Source: a virus. From it: DNA of 20,832 nucleotides. The DNA is taken from positions 1-20,832 of IMG/VR virus record IMGVR_UViG_3300037264_009496. One strand, given 5' to 3'. The notes beneath the pieces are model-generated. The model worked only from the letters and a program-made list of their open reading frames with translations, searched no databases and was not told the origin of the DNA. Position numbers and translations under genes: made by a program. Shown here piece by piece: positions 7,509-14,063 of the stretch; position 1 is the stretch's first letter; each line of letters starts with the position of its first letter.

Positions 7509-8275
7509 ATTTTGTTCCGTCTGAACTCGCTGTTCTCTTCGGTAAATATCCTCTCCATCATCTCCGCTCTCTTCCTTCCAACCCCCTTCAAATTCTTCAG
7601 GGATGCGGCTTTCATGCCGACCAGCTTTTTCAGGCTTGGCACGGCTTGCGCAATCCCCCGGGCCAGTTCGGGGCCTATGCCGCTGATGGATGCCGCAGTC
7701 CGGATGAACTGATTGGGAGGGTTTATGGAGGGGCTGATGGATGGGTATGGGTTGAATTTGTGATGGCTTTTGTGCGATTCCCAGGGTTTGGTCCACCATG
7801 AATGAAGGTGAAGAATGCGGTTGCAGGTGTCTTGAATGTCGTCAGTGAACAAAACCCTCACCCCGAACATTTCCTGCATCATAATAAGCGAGCCGTCAAA
7901 GGCTTCAGCAGTCATCCCTTTGGATCCGGACAAGCGGGCCTTGCGGCTCCCCGTCCCAAAATCCAGCCCGGATTGGATCAGGATGTCCGAAGCCCCGGAT
8001 TGAGTTGTTCGGAATATGGGGCCTTCGATGATGATATATGGAGCCCCGCAGGATTGCGCAAGCCCCGGGAGTTGATGTCCTGTCAGGCGCCCGGAAGAAA
8101 GGGAGTCGGCGTAATCCGGGACGGTTTTGCGCTCAATCCCTATCCAAATAACCCCGGCCGGACCGTTCCCGGAAAAGGCCGCGTCTCCGTATTCAAGCCT
8201 GGTCAGGCTGCATAACTCCGGGGGCATCAGGGGCAGGAGTTCTTTAGACCCGGATCTGTCGTCAATAAGAATCAT
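7505..8275 (-). CDS. ERCC4-type (XPF/Mus81-like) structure-specific nuclease with HhH domain, about 256 aa
   Basis: The catalytic signature ERK-x3-D is present (IERKTVPDYADSL, E48-R49-K50...D54), preceded by IDDR near the N-terminus (residues 4-7), as in ERCC4 nucleases that cut branched DNA. The C-terminal part, about residues 192-245, carries tandem helix-hairpin-helix motifs (ISGIGPELARGIA and LKGVGRKRAEMM) that bind the DNA backbone. I chose ATG at 8275 because family members usually begin close to the IDDR strand; a TTG at 8293 in the same frame is the alternative, and neither has a good Shine-Dalgarno site. The stop overlaps the methyltransferase start by 4 bp. A Pro/Ser/Asn-rich linker (about 165-190) separates the two domains. 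In a phage it probably resolves recombination or replication intermediates. Confidence 0.9.
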   Translation of the reverse strand: MILIDDRSGSKELLPLMPPELCSLTRLEYGDAAFSGNGPAGVIWIGIERKTVPDYADSLSSGRLTGHQLPGLAQSCGAPYIIIEGPIFRTTQSGASDILIQSGLDFGTGSRKARLSGSKGMTAEAFDGSLIMMQEMFGVRVLFTDDIQDTCNRILHLHSWWTKPWESHKSHHKFNPYPSISPSINPPNQFIRTAASISGIGPELARGIAQAVPSLKKLVGMKAASLKNLKGVGRKRAEMMERIFTEENSEFRRNKI

Positions 8276-8445
8276 CGGTATTACAAAAACCAATCATGGC
8301 GCGGCCGCACATAGGCGGGGTTGGTTGGACAAACAGGCCCGGCCCCGGTTTCCAAAGCCGAACCTGATTTTATGAGCGGCCGCTCAACCGGCTTGCCGCC
8401 GGAGGTGGGATACGGCCGCGCCATGACTTTTCAGAGCGGGTTGGT
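8276..8445. repeat. Intergenic region with 14-bp inverted repeats and a central GC palindrome
   Basis: The arms TCATGGCGCGGCCG (8294-8307) and its exact complement (8413-8426) are 105 bp apart. Between them lies a 14-bp perfect palindrome TGAGCGGCCGCTCA (8373-8386). A short imperfect direct repeat (GGCGGGGTTGGTT near 8313-8325, GCGGGTTGGTTT near 8435-8446) flanks the structure. No gene is seen in the interval. It separates the lipoprotein-like gene from the nuclease gene and could be a terminator, a regulatory site, a recombination site or part of an origin. The sequence shows the symmetry only. Confidence 0.6.
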
Positions 8446-9000
8446 TTAGGGCGCCGGGGCCGGATCCGGGATGGGTTCGGGTTCCGGGATCGGCTTGTCC
8501 GCCTCGATTTGCGCCTTCTCAACATCCCCGTAAGTGTCAATTCCTTCCACAGTGACATCAGACAAAAACTCAAAAAGGGCTTGGAAGAACCGGGTCCAGA
8601 ACCAGAACTTCACTGCGGCAATGCCCGCCTTCTCAATAGTCTGCATCTGGCGATCCTGATCGGTTGTTCTATGCAAGTGAACCGTCCCGTCCGGGCCGGT
8701 ATAGACATTTTCCTCAGCATTGCTGAAAAAATTCCAGGCTTTGTATCGGACATCGAAGGTTGCCGGTTCTGTTACTGTTTTGTCATGGCTCAGGTCCGAG
8801 AAAGAATAGGGTCCGGGGTTCCCGTCAGCATAGCCCTGGTCTGATACGTTGACGGCGCTGGCGATTTCGTGATAGACCGGCCCGCGCCCGGTGTAGGTCA
8901 GGTTGGTTGTGGAGCAGGCGAGGGACAGGAGGAGAAGGGCCGGAACAGTTGGTTTCGCGCATGGGATGGAAACAGGTTTGTTCCGGCCCGGTTTGGTCAC
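8446..9000 (-). CDS. Probable lipoprotein, 184 aa
   Basis: After a basic N-terminus, residues about 18-28 form a hydrophobic core (VPALLLLSLA) followed by Cys29, a near-lipobox S-L-A-C in which positions -3 and -2 are unusual. This suggests export and possibly lipid anchoring, less certain than for the protein at 1287-1640. The mature part has no family I recognise. It contains a Trp/Phe-rich segment (KFWFWTRFFQALFEFL, about 129-144) that may be an amphipathic or membrane-associated helix, and ends in a Pro/Glu repeat tail (PIPEPEPIPDPAPAP). ATG at 9000 overlaps the upstream stop as ATGA. It could modify the host envelope, for instance in superinfection exclusion, but that is inference from export alone. 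Confidence 0.7.
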   Translation of the reverse strand: MTKPGRNKPVSIPCAKPTVPALLLLSLACSTTNLTYTGRGPVYHEIASAVNVSDQGYADGNPGPYSFSDLSHDKTVTEPATFDVRYKAWNFFSNAEENVYTGPDGTVHLHRTTDQDRQMQTIEKAGIAAVKFWFWTRFFQALFEFLSDVTVEGIDTYGDVEKAQIEADKPIPEPEPIPDPAPAP

Positions 9001-9266
9001 GGCTCAATCTCCAGAAGCAGGGGCGGCAACCCACCCGCGCCTGGTAATTCGGTGAGCGCGGATTCCCCGCTATTTTTCAACGCGGTATCCAAACCGCACC
9101 CGAATATCTTACAAAGCCCTCTTGCCGCCCTGAGAGCGCCTTTGGATTCCGGGTGCGCTTCCGGCGGGATGATCGTTTCCCCGTTCGGCGCGATAATGGA
9201 GAACCTCCACTGGCCGTCAGCACCGGGTTTGATTTTGAGCGTGTGCATTTTTCGTGGTCTGCCCAT
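8997..9266 (-). CDS. DUF1508/YegP-like small protein, 89 aa
   Basis: Residues about 9-50 read as one YegP-type unit: a strand with WRFSIIAPNGETI, then a helix with SKGALRAARGL. This matches the family pattern W-x-F-x-(L/I)-x-x-x-NG-x-x-(I/L) followed by S-K-x-x-A-x-x-x-(I/V). Members usually carry one or two such units; the biochemical role is unknown. A good AGGAAGGA Shine-Dalgarno region lies upstream of the ATG at 9266. A promoter-like sequence at 9297-9324 lies just before it, so it may start its own transcript as well as being read from upstream. The stop overlaps the next gene by 4 bp. The family assignment is from pattern memory. Confidence 0.65.
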   Translation of the reverse strand: MGRPRKMHTLKIKPGADGQWRFSIIAPNGETIIPPEAHPESKGALRAARGLCKIFGCGLDTALKNSGESALTELPGAGGLPPLLLEIEP

Positions 9267-9296
9267 TGCTCTGTCCTTCCTTCCTATCCTGTCTTC

Positions 9297-9324
9297 ATTA
9301 TACTCCGGGCTGATGCCGGATCAA
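9297..9324 (-). promoter_or_regulatory. Candidate sigma70 promoter
   Basis: On the minus strand TTGATC (9324-9319) is followed after 16 bp by a perfect TATAAT (9302-9297). The predicted start point is near 9290, about 24 bp before the ATG at 9266. It would drive the DUF1508-like and lipoprotein-like genes separately from the upstream replication genes. Confidence 0.5.
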
Positions 9325-9326
9325 AT

Positions 9327-9422
9327 CTATTCAATTACTGCCAGTCCTTCAGTGCGACGAACAAAGACGATCCCATCATGGTCATCCGCAATCTTCCATC
9401 GCTCTGTTATCGGGTCGGTCAC
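9327..9422 (-). CDS. Very small coupled gene, 31 aa
   Basis: A GTG start at 9422 overlaps the preceding stop as GTGA, and AGGAGTGGGAG lies immediately upstream as a Shine-Dalgarno site. The 31 codons end in TAG at 9327-9329. The product starts MTDPITERWKIADDHDGIVF and ends VRRTEGLAVIE, a composition and strand pattern (W-x-I, GIVFVRR, GLAVIE) that looks like a compact beta-structured peptide rather than a random frame. I know no family. The gene fits the coupled style of this operon, which is the main support; the short length keeps confidence moderate. Confidence 0.5.
   Translation of the reverse strand: MTDPITERWKIADDHDGIVFVRRTEGLAVIE
9334..9349. repeat. 16-bp direct repeat, copy 1 (copy 2 at 9693-9708)
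   Basis: ATTACTGCCAGTCCTT occurs at 9334-9349 and 9693-9708, the same orientation, 359 bp apart. Allowing one inserted base, similarity extends to about 20 bp (TTCA before the core). In copy 2 the sequence encodes the last residues of the ATPase (KDWQ-stop) and the TAATG junction; in copy 1 it lies in a different frame near the end of the 31-codon gene. It bounds the two small genes 9327-9694 on both sides. Confidence 0.7.
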
Positions 9423-9694
9423 GACTCCCACTCCTGTAGGCTCTTGCATACACGCAGCATCGCAACCACGTCGCCCTCGATCATGGCCTTGCTGGCAGTA
9501 TCAAGGTCGGCGCGCATCATTGCAGCCGCAAAAGCACCTGACGGTCCGATCTCCAAATAGGTGGGGAGAATCTCGTCTCGGACGCGAGCGATCTGTCGTG
9601 GTAGTTCATCACCAAGAGTAACTGTGGAATTTAAGGTCATGGCTGTTTCTCCTATCTGTCCGGCTTTTCTGTCAATAAGCTCTTCTCTGTTCAT
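9419..9694 (-). CDS. Small phage protein of unknown function, 91 aa (or 73 aa)
   Basis: The first ATG at 9694 overlaps the ATPase stop as TAATG. A second ATG at 9640 has a proper AGGAGA Shine-Dalgarno site 8 nt upstream and begins MTLNSTVTLGDELPRQIARV, which looks like a natural N-terminus, so either start is possible. The protein is helical and acidic, with a segment (GAFAAAMMRADLDTASKAM) followed by GDVVAMLRVCKSLQEWE. I associate this with a widespread small phage protein found in replication or recombination operons, function unknown, from memory only. The downstream 31-codon gene overlaps its stop. Confidence 0.7.
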   Translation of the reverse strand: MNREELIDRKAGQIGETAMTLNSTVTLGDELPRQIARVRDEILPTYLEIGPSGAFAAAMMRADLDTASKAMIEGDVVAMLRVCKSLQEWES

Positions 9695-9708
9695 TACTGC
9701 CAGTCCTT
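9693..9708. repeat. 16-bp direct repeat, copy 2 (copy 1 at 9334-9349)
   Basis: Exact second copy of ATTACTGCCAGTCCTT. It covers the end of the ATPase gene and the start codon of the next gene. Confidence 0.7.
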
Positions 9709-10584
9709 TTTCTCCGACCCCTGAATAATCTCACAGGCCACGCTCGCAAAATCCGCCTCCCCATCGGCCTGATGAAATTCCGTCCCGGTCAGGTTGGGGC
9801 GGGCGCGGCACGAAACAATCTGAATATAAAAACCCTCACCCTTCCCGGCCCGTTTTGCCTCGATAGGGTCACGGTTGCAATAAACAACGGCTTGGGCCTC
9901 GAATGGAGCATCCTTCCAGCCTTTGGGTTCCAATTTCCCTGACGGATTGGACTTGCCTTCCGAGTCCGTTACATACTCTTTCCCGGCCCGCTCAATAAAC
10001 ACCACATTGCAAGTCTTCTGCTCCCGGGCCTTTGCCATAACCCAGCGCATTTCCGCGTTCGGCCGGGTGTATTGAAGCTGGGTTGCGTTCTTGCTGCCGT
10101 CAAAATGCGCCCCCCTGGCCAGATCCCAAAGGTGGGTGCCGGTATCAATGATGACGGTTTTTGCATTGGCCAGGGCGTAGATGTAGTCTTTGCGGAACTC
10201 TTCCAGTTCCCGCATGGCCCGGGAGCCGTCGGACTCGTTCCCGATTCGGACCGAATAGCGTTTTTCCAGAATTTCCTTCGCGTCCTTCCCTGCCTTGATG
10301 AATTTGTTCACCATGACTTCCAGGCCGTCGTCAAAGTTGAATATAAAAATCGGCCCCGGGCCGGTCAGGGCGAAGTGGGTTTTGCCGCACTTCTCCGGGC
10401 CATAGGCCATGATAACGAGGCGCTTTGGGCGAGAGGGTTTGACCGGGCTAAATCCATGCTCTTCGGGCGGGGCGGTTGTGTTGACGGACTCAGCCCGGGT
10501 GAATGCAGCCGCGTCCACGTCATTTGGGCGCCCCTTCCCCTTTCCCCCGCCGGGGTTGAGAACTCTTCCCATCGTGACTGCCAT
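9694..10584 (-). CDS. Sak4/RecA-like AAA ATPase, 296 aa
   Basis: A Walker A motif GPEKCGKT (62-69) follows a strand (RLVIMAY). PIFIFNFDDGLE (78-89) and a Walker B strand TVIID (143-147) complete a compact RecA-like core, the layout of phage Sak4/AAA_24 single-strand annealing and strand-exchange ATPases. The N-terminal 50 residues are low-complexity. The start is ATG at 10584, which overlaps the nuclease stop as TAATG; an upstream frame to 10653 is a shadow. Sak4 proteins are known to work with a cognate ssDNA-binding protein, and here a candidate lies two genes upstream with a nuclease in between, which supports a recombination module. The last residues include the 16-bp repeat. Confidence 0.85.
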   Translation of the reverse strand: MAVTMGRVLNPGGGKGKGRPNDVDAAAFTRAESVNTTAPPEEHGFSPVKPSRPKRLVIMAYGPEKCGKTHFALTGPGPIFIFNFDDGLEVMVNKFIKAGKDAKEILEKRYSVRIGNESDGSRAMRELEEFRKDYIYALANAKTVIIDTGTHLWDLARGAHFDGSKNATQLQYTRPNAEMRWVMAKAREQKTCNVVFIERAGKEYVTDSEGKSNPSGKLEPKGWKDAPFEAQAVVYCNRDPIEAKRAGKGEGFYIQIVSCRARPNLTGTEFHQADGEADFASVACEIIQGSEKKDWQ

Positions 10585-11396
10585 TATTTCCCCTTTCCTT
10601 TCGCCGGGTTTAGCAGATTTTTGTCTCCGGCATATTCCAGAATTGTGTTCCAATTTTCCCTGATCTCACCCGGGGTGAACTCTATTTTCCATGATTTCAG
10701 GATAGGAAAATTCCCTCTATAGTCTCCATTAACAAAAAAGACCATCAGGAAACAGACAAGAGGGGCAAAGTCAGGGCCGGCTGTTTTCAAAGACCGCAGA
10801 GCCATAAGATAGCTTTGGATCTGGGCCTTGATCTTCCACTCCCTCTCCGGGTCGAAGTTGAGGGCTGATTTCCAGCGGAGCTTGTATTCCAGCAGGGCGC
10901 CGGTTGGCTGCTCCCCGCAGGCCGGGATAAACCCGTCCGGGGAGCATATAATCCCGGCCCTGGTTATTTCCTTTGGGCGCACGGCAAGCCCCAGCCCGGG
11001 GATCCCGGTTACTCTGGCAAATTCAGCCGACCTCTCCGCAAAAGCCATCTCCAGCATGGACTCGAATACAAATCCGGCTTCCCAGAGGGAAGTGAGCCTG
11101 TCTCCCGGGTATGGGGGATCGTCTTTGCGGAACTGTCGGACAGCGTAAGTGGACAGGGTTTTATTAGCCCCTTTTAGCATACTGCCAAATATGTCCTCTT
11201 CCATAAGACTGAGTATTTCGGACAGGTGGATTCTTTTGCCGGATCTGGGAAGCCCGGAAGAGCCGAAGCCCTTGTGGATTGAGGATATTGCTTTGATGTT
11301 CATTTGAAAACTTGGCCGGGTTTGTTTGGGCGGACCGGCCATGCCGCCTGAGATTGGCTGATGATGAGACTGAAACGAAAAATAGCTGAGGATCAA
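10584..11396 (-). CDS. RecB/Cas4-like PD-(D/E)XK nuclease, up to 270 aa
   Basis: The catalytic core is visible as an upstream acidic residue (E112 in GFVFESMLE), D154 (CSPDGFI), E170-x-K172 (LLEYKLRWKS) and a QxxxY motif (Q192 to Y196, QIQSYLMAL). These are the hallmarks of RecB-type exonucleases such as Cas4 and phage recombination nucleases. No Cas4-type C-terminal Fe-S cysteine cluster is evident. The first possible start is TTG at 11396, overlapping the upstream stop by 4 bp with AGGAGG almost touching it; ATG at 11342 (residue 19) or 11303 (residue 32) are alternatives. The core begins near residue 55, so the choice does not affect function. With the ssDNA-binding-like protein and Sak4-like ATPase on either side it probably prepares DNA ends for recombination. 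Confidence 0.88.
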   Translation of the reverse strand: MILSYFSFQSHHQPISGGMAGPPKQTRPSFQMNIKAISSIHKGFGSSGLPRSGKRIHLSEILSLMEEDIFGSMLKGANKTLSTYAVRQFRKDDPPYPGDRLTSLWEAGFVFESMLEMAFAERSAEFARVTGIPGLGLAVRPKEITRAGIICSPDGFIPACGEQPTGALLEYKLRWKSALNFDPEREWKIKAQIQSYLMALRSLKTAGPDFAPLVCFLMVFFVNGDYRGNFPILKSWKIEFTPGEIRENWNTILEYAGDKNLLNPAKGKGK

Positions 11397-12385
11397 TCCT
11401 CCTGGTAGGCTTCTCTGGAGAACAACTCCCCATTCTCCTCAACCCACTGCTCCTCTCCAGCCCCGGCAGCAATGAACTTCCGGCCCTCTTTGGTCAGAGG
11501 GTTCAGGAGTGTCGTGACAGCATCCCTGGTTTCCTGGTCAATCTTTTTGCCCAAGTGGCGGATGACTTCGGCCGCAGCGTCCTTGATCTTCACGCCTTTT
11601 CCCTTCGCCGCCCATGCCGAATCCACAATCTTCCTGAGAGTGGAAGTTGTGACATCTTCCGGGCTTGGGTTGTCCTCATCATCCTCACCGGCTTCCGGTT
11701 CAGGCTCCGGTTCAGGCTCCGGGGAGGGCTTTCGGCGCTTGAGAGCGGCAGAGGGAGGAGCTTCAACCACACCCTCGCCCTCATCCTCACCATCTTCATC
11801 CTCACCGGCCTCCGCTGCTTTCCCGGCCCCGATAATCCGAACCGGGATGGAAGTCCAGGTTTTCTGAAGCCCCTGGCGCTCGATGCAAGCGGCCTCGAAC
11901 TCGAACTCCAACCCTTCCAGAGCCTTGATCCCGGCTTTGTGCAGGCTCTTCATGTCGAACCCGGACTTGCTGAGGGCGGCGAGGAAGTAGTCCAGGTTGG
12001 TGCCGGAGGCGATCCCGCGGATTTTCTGGGCTTTTTCCCCAACCTTGACAAGGTTGTTGCCGTCGTCCGAGGGGCGGAAGTTGTCCGCGTTTCCGGCCTT
12101 GTAGCGTTGCGGCCGGGCGAGTGTTTCCCGGGTCTGAGGATCCTGGAGAGTCAGGAGCAGGGCCGGGTAGGAGGGGAGTTCCGGCTTGTTGTCATAGACG
12201 CACATGTCGAAATGGGCCGAAGCGATGATGAAATTCCCCTCCGGGACGGACGGGAGTTCCTGAACATCCTCCCGCATAAGAGAGACTACGCCTTCCCCGG
12301 TCTTGCCGGGTTTGGCGGATGCTGACGGGCGGGATTTTCCTCCGCCGGTTTCGCGCCCTGTCGGCGCTGATGCGGTTCTGGGCAT
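11393..12385 (-). CDS. Probable ssDNA-binding-like recombination protein with acidic linker, 330 aa
   Basis: AGGAGGG stands 9 nt before the ATG at 12385, the first gene after a strong promoter. After a low-complexity N-terminus, residues about 45-190 form a mixed strand domain with NFIIASAHFDMCVYD, then PALLLTLQDPQT, FRPSDDGNNLV and LEGLEFEFEAA. This order resembles phage proteins predicted to be ssDNA-binding and often encoded near Sak4 ATPases; the match is from memory and no OB-fold search was possible. Residues about 205-250 are an acidic, Pro/Glu-repeat linker (SPEPEPEPEPEAGEDDED), and a helical C-terminal domain follows (about 255-305). Acidic segments are common partner-binding parts of ssDNA-binding proteins. 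It precedes the nuclease with a 4-bp overlap. Confidence 0.6.
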   Translation of the reverse strand: MPRTASAPTGRETGGGKSRPSASAKPGKTGEGVVSLMREDVQELPSVPEGNFIIASAHFDMCVYDNKPELPSYPALLLTLQDPQTRETLARPQRYKAGNADNFRPSDDGNNLVKVGEKAQKIRGIASGTNLDYFLAALSKSGFDMKSLHKAGIKALEGLEFEFEAACIERQGLQKTWTSIPVRIIGAGKAAEAGEDEDGEDEGEGVVEAPPSAALKRRKPSPEPEPEPEPEAGEDDEDNPSPEDVTTSTLRKIVDSAWAAKGKGVKIKDAAAEVIRHLGKKIDQETRDAVTTLLNPLTKEGRKFIAAGAGEEQWVEENGELFSREAYQED

Positions 12386-12412
12386 TTGTTAAAGCCCTCC
12401 TGTCTGATTGTG

Positions 12413-12433
12413 ATAAAGGCTTTATGCCTTTAT
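12413..12433 (-). promoter_or_regulatory. Perfect inverted repeat at the promoter start point (operator or leader hairpin)
   Basis: ATAAAGGC and its complement (12413-12420 and 12426-12433) flank a 5-nt spacer, giving an 8-bp perfect stem. It begins 2 nt after the predicted start point of the 12442-12470 promoter and ends 27 bp before the ATG. As DNA it is a good operator; as RNA it would form a 5' leader hairpin. Confidence 0.6.
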
Positions 12434-12441
12434 ATCTATCC

Positions 12442-12470
12442 ATTATAAACATATTGGCTGTTATAGTCAA
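12442..12470 (-). promoter_or_regulatory. Strong sigma70-type promoter
   Basis: On the minus strand TTGACT (12470-12465) and TATAAT (12447-12442) are separated by exactly 17 bp, 11 of 12 consensus positions. The stretch is AT-rich in a GC-rich genome and lies in the 88-bp gap between the helicase stop (12474) and the ATG at 12385. It should drive the recombination genes. Confidence 0.85.
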
Positions 12471-12473
12471 CTG

Positions 12474-14063
12474 CTAATTTTCAAAATTGATGGGCCTGGG
12501 TGGGGTGTTGGTAATGTTTATCCGCTTCCAAAATGACCTCGAACCCAGGCCCAGATTCACCGCCTTTGCCCTGATCCAGAGGAAGTTGGCGTCAAGGATG
12601 ATGGTTTCGCACCAGTCACTGACACTTCTCACCCCGCGCCCGGCCCCCTGCTCAAGGATTTTCATGCCTTCGCATATCCCGAAATTTTTGTCGGCCCCGG
12701 CCCGAACCGAAGCCGGAAACTCCCGGGTATCGGGAAAGGGGAATTTAACCCAGATAATGCAGCGGCAATCCTCGTCTTTCAAGTCGGCACCCTCGGTCAG
12801 GGAGGGAGAGGCGAGGATTGCGTTCGGTATAGATCGAAATTCAGCAAGAGCCTTTGCCGAACCGCCTTTGGCATGGGTCAGAATAGAGGAAGCCCAGGCT
12901 GAGGTTTCGGCTATCCTGGTCATCCTGGCGTAGGAGCCGGCGTGAATGAGGATTCGGCGGTCACGGCGTTTGCGGATTTCGTTATCCAGGGCCTCCATCA
13001 TCCTCGCCCAACCTGTTTCATCCGTCCGAAAATCCATTCGGACCACTGGATAGACATGGATGGGCGCTCTTGACGGGTTGAGGGTGTCCGGGGCGGAGAA
13101 GTAGTCAGCCGCTCCGGCCTGGTTTGCGTCGTGAAGGCTGAGGGTTGCCGACATTATGAGGCAGGTTTTGGCCCGGGAGAAGAGGAGCTTTGGGGCAAGG
13201 TGCTCCGGGGTGATTGGGGAAATCATTACAGTTTTTTCCCTTGCCACAAGGGTCTCCCACTTAATACCGGATTTCAGGGATTCCCGGCATCTTGCGGCGG
13301 ATCGGAGCTTTGCCTTGATAATGGCAAGAGCGGACCGGGCGAATTTTTCAGAGGATTTTCCGCCGTTCTCCAACAATCCTTTAAGCCTTTCCTCTTCCAG
13401 CTTCAGAACCTTTTCAGCCTGATCCAGAGCTTGGCCGGTCGGTATGCTCTTTTCGGAAAGGGGGAGTTTGAAAACCTGCCCTGTTTCCTGCATATCCACT
13501 TCGGCCGCGGATTCGAGCCAGCGCCCGGCCGTGTGCCACTCATCGCAAATCAGCACATCAATCCCGTCAAACCCCTTCTCACCCTCATGGGCCAGGAAAC
13601 AGGCGTAGTTGGTGACAACTATTTTGGATGAGGCGGCGCGGCGGAGGGCTGAGAAGTAAGCGCACCCGGATTGCTTGAGGGGGCATTTGTATCCGGTGTT
13701 GCATGGGGCGTCCGCGGCTGAGAAGCGGGCGTCCAGATCGCATTTGTAGTTGGACTTGCCTTTGAGGGTTGTCATGCCGTCACCCCGGAAGCTCTCCATT
13801 ACCTGGTCCTGGAGTTGGCGGGTGCCGGTCAGGTAGAAAATGCGGCCGGAGGGGGCCTGGTTTTTTTTCTTTACCCCAAGCAGGCGGGCCGCAAATTCCA
13901 TCGCGGCCAGGCTTTTGCCTGAGCCTGTTTGGGCCTGAAGGGCGAGGGTGAGGGTGAGGGTTGCAGGGACCGGGGTGCGGTCTGCCGCCTTGTCCAGGTG
14001 ACGGATGATGGTTTCCTGGACCGGGCGGAGGGTTGAGAAGGCTGAGAAAACGGAATCAGTCAC
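12474..14063 (-). CDS. DinG/XPD-like Fe-S DNA helicase, 529 aa
   Basis: A superfamily 2 helicase. Motif I is AQTGSGKS (44-51). Cysteines 108, 121, 127 and 134 sit between motifs I and II in the position of the Fe-S cluster of XPD/DinG helicases. Motif II is DEWH (174-177) instead of the usual DEAH, motif III is SAT (305-307), and motif VI is QGAGRGVR (472-479). Such enzymes unwind DNA 5' to 3' and often resolve unusual structures. Start: GTG at 14063 with AAGGAAC about 7 nt upstream, overlapping the preceding gene by 8 bp. A charged helical insertion at about 205-265 corresponds to the arch-domain region. At 529 residues it is shorter than E. coli DinG (716), as phage versions tend to be. It is probably the helicase of the replication module. 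Confidence 0.9.
   Translation of the reverse strand: MTDSVFSAFSTLRPVQETIIRHLDKAADRTPVPATLTLTLALQAQTGSGKSLAAMEFAARLLGVKKKNQAPSGRIFYLTGTRQLQDQVMESFRGDGMTTLKGKSNYKCDLDARFSAADAPCNTGYKCPLKQSGCAYFSALRRAASSKIVVTNYACFLAHEGEKGFDGIDVLICDEWHTAGRWLESAAEVDMQETGQVFKLPLSEKSIPTGQALDQAEKVLKLEEERLKGLLENGGKSSEKFARSALAIIKAKLRSAARCRESLKSGIKWETLVAREKTVMISPITPEHLAPKLLFSRAKTCLIMSATLSLHDANQAGAADYFSAPDTLNPSRAPIHVYPVVRMDFRTDETGWARMMEALDNEIRKRRDRRILIHAGSYARMTRIAETSAWASSILTHAKGGSAKALAEFRSIPNAILASPSLTEGADLKDEDCRCIIWVKFPFPDTREFPASVRAGADKNFGICEGMKILEQGAGRGVRSVSDWCETIILDANFLWIRAKAVNLGLGSRSFWKRINITNTPPRPINFEN

Noticed and set aside
7509-7799. 97-residue N-terminal extension of the methyltransferase
   Set aside because: It only mirrors the 3' part of the ERCC4 nuclease in another frame. 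The ATG at 7508 begins directly at motif I and overlaps the upstream stop as ATGA.
8869-9621. 250-codon plus-strand open frame
   Set aside because: It would oppose four coupled minus-strand genes, and its translation is low-complexity without family signatures.
10584-11396. CRISPR-associated Cas4 as the identity of the PD-(D/E)XK nuclease
   Set aside because: No C-terminal cysteine cluster, no cas1/cas2 and no repeat-spacer array anywhere in the window. A phage recombination nuclease is the simpler reading.
11555-12325. 256-codon plus-strand open frame
   Set aside because: It is antisense to the ssDNA-binding-like gene, which has a strong promoter and ribosome site. No motif was seen.
13505-13520. 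T-loop-like string GGATTCGAGCC suggesting a tRNA
   Set aside because: No matching acceptor stem or anticodon arm surrounds it, and it lies within the helicase gene. No tRNA was found in the window.
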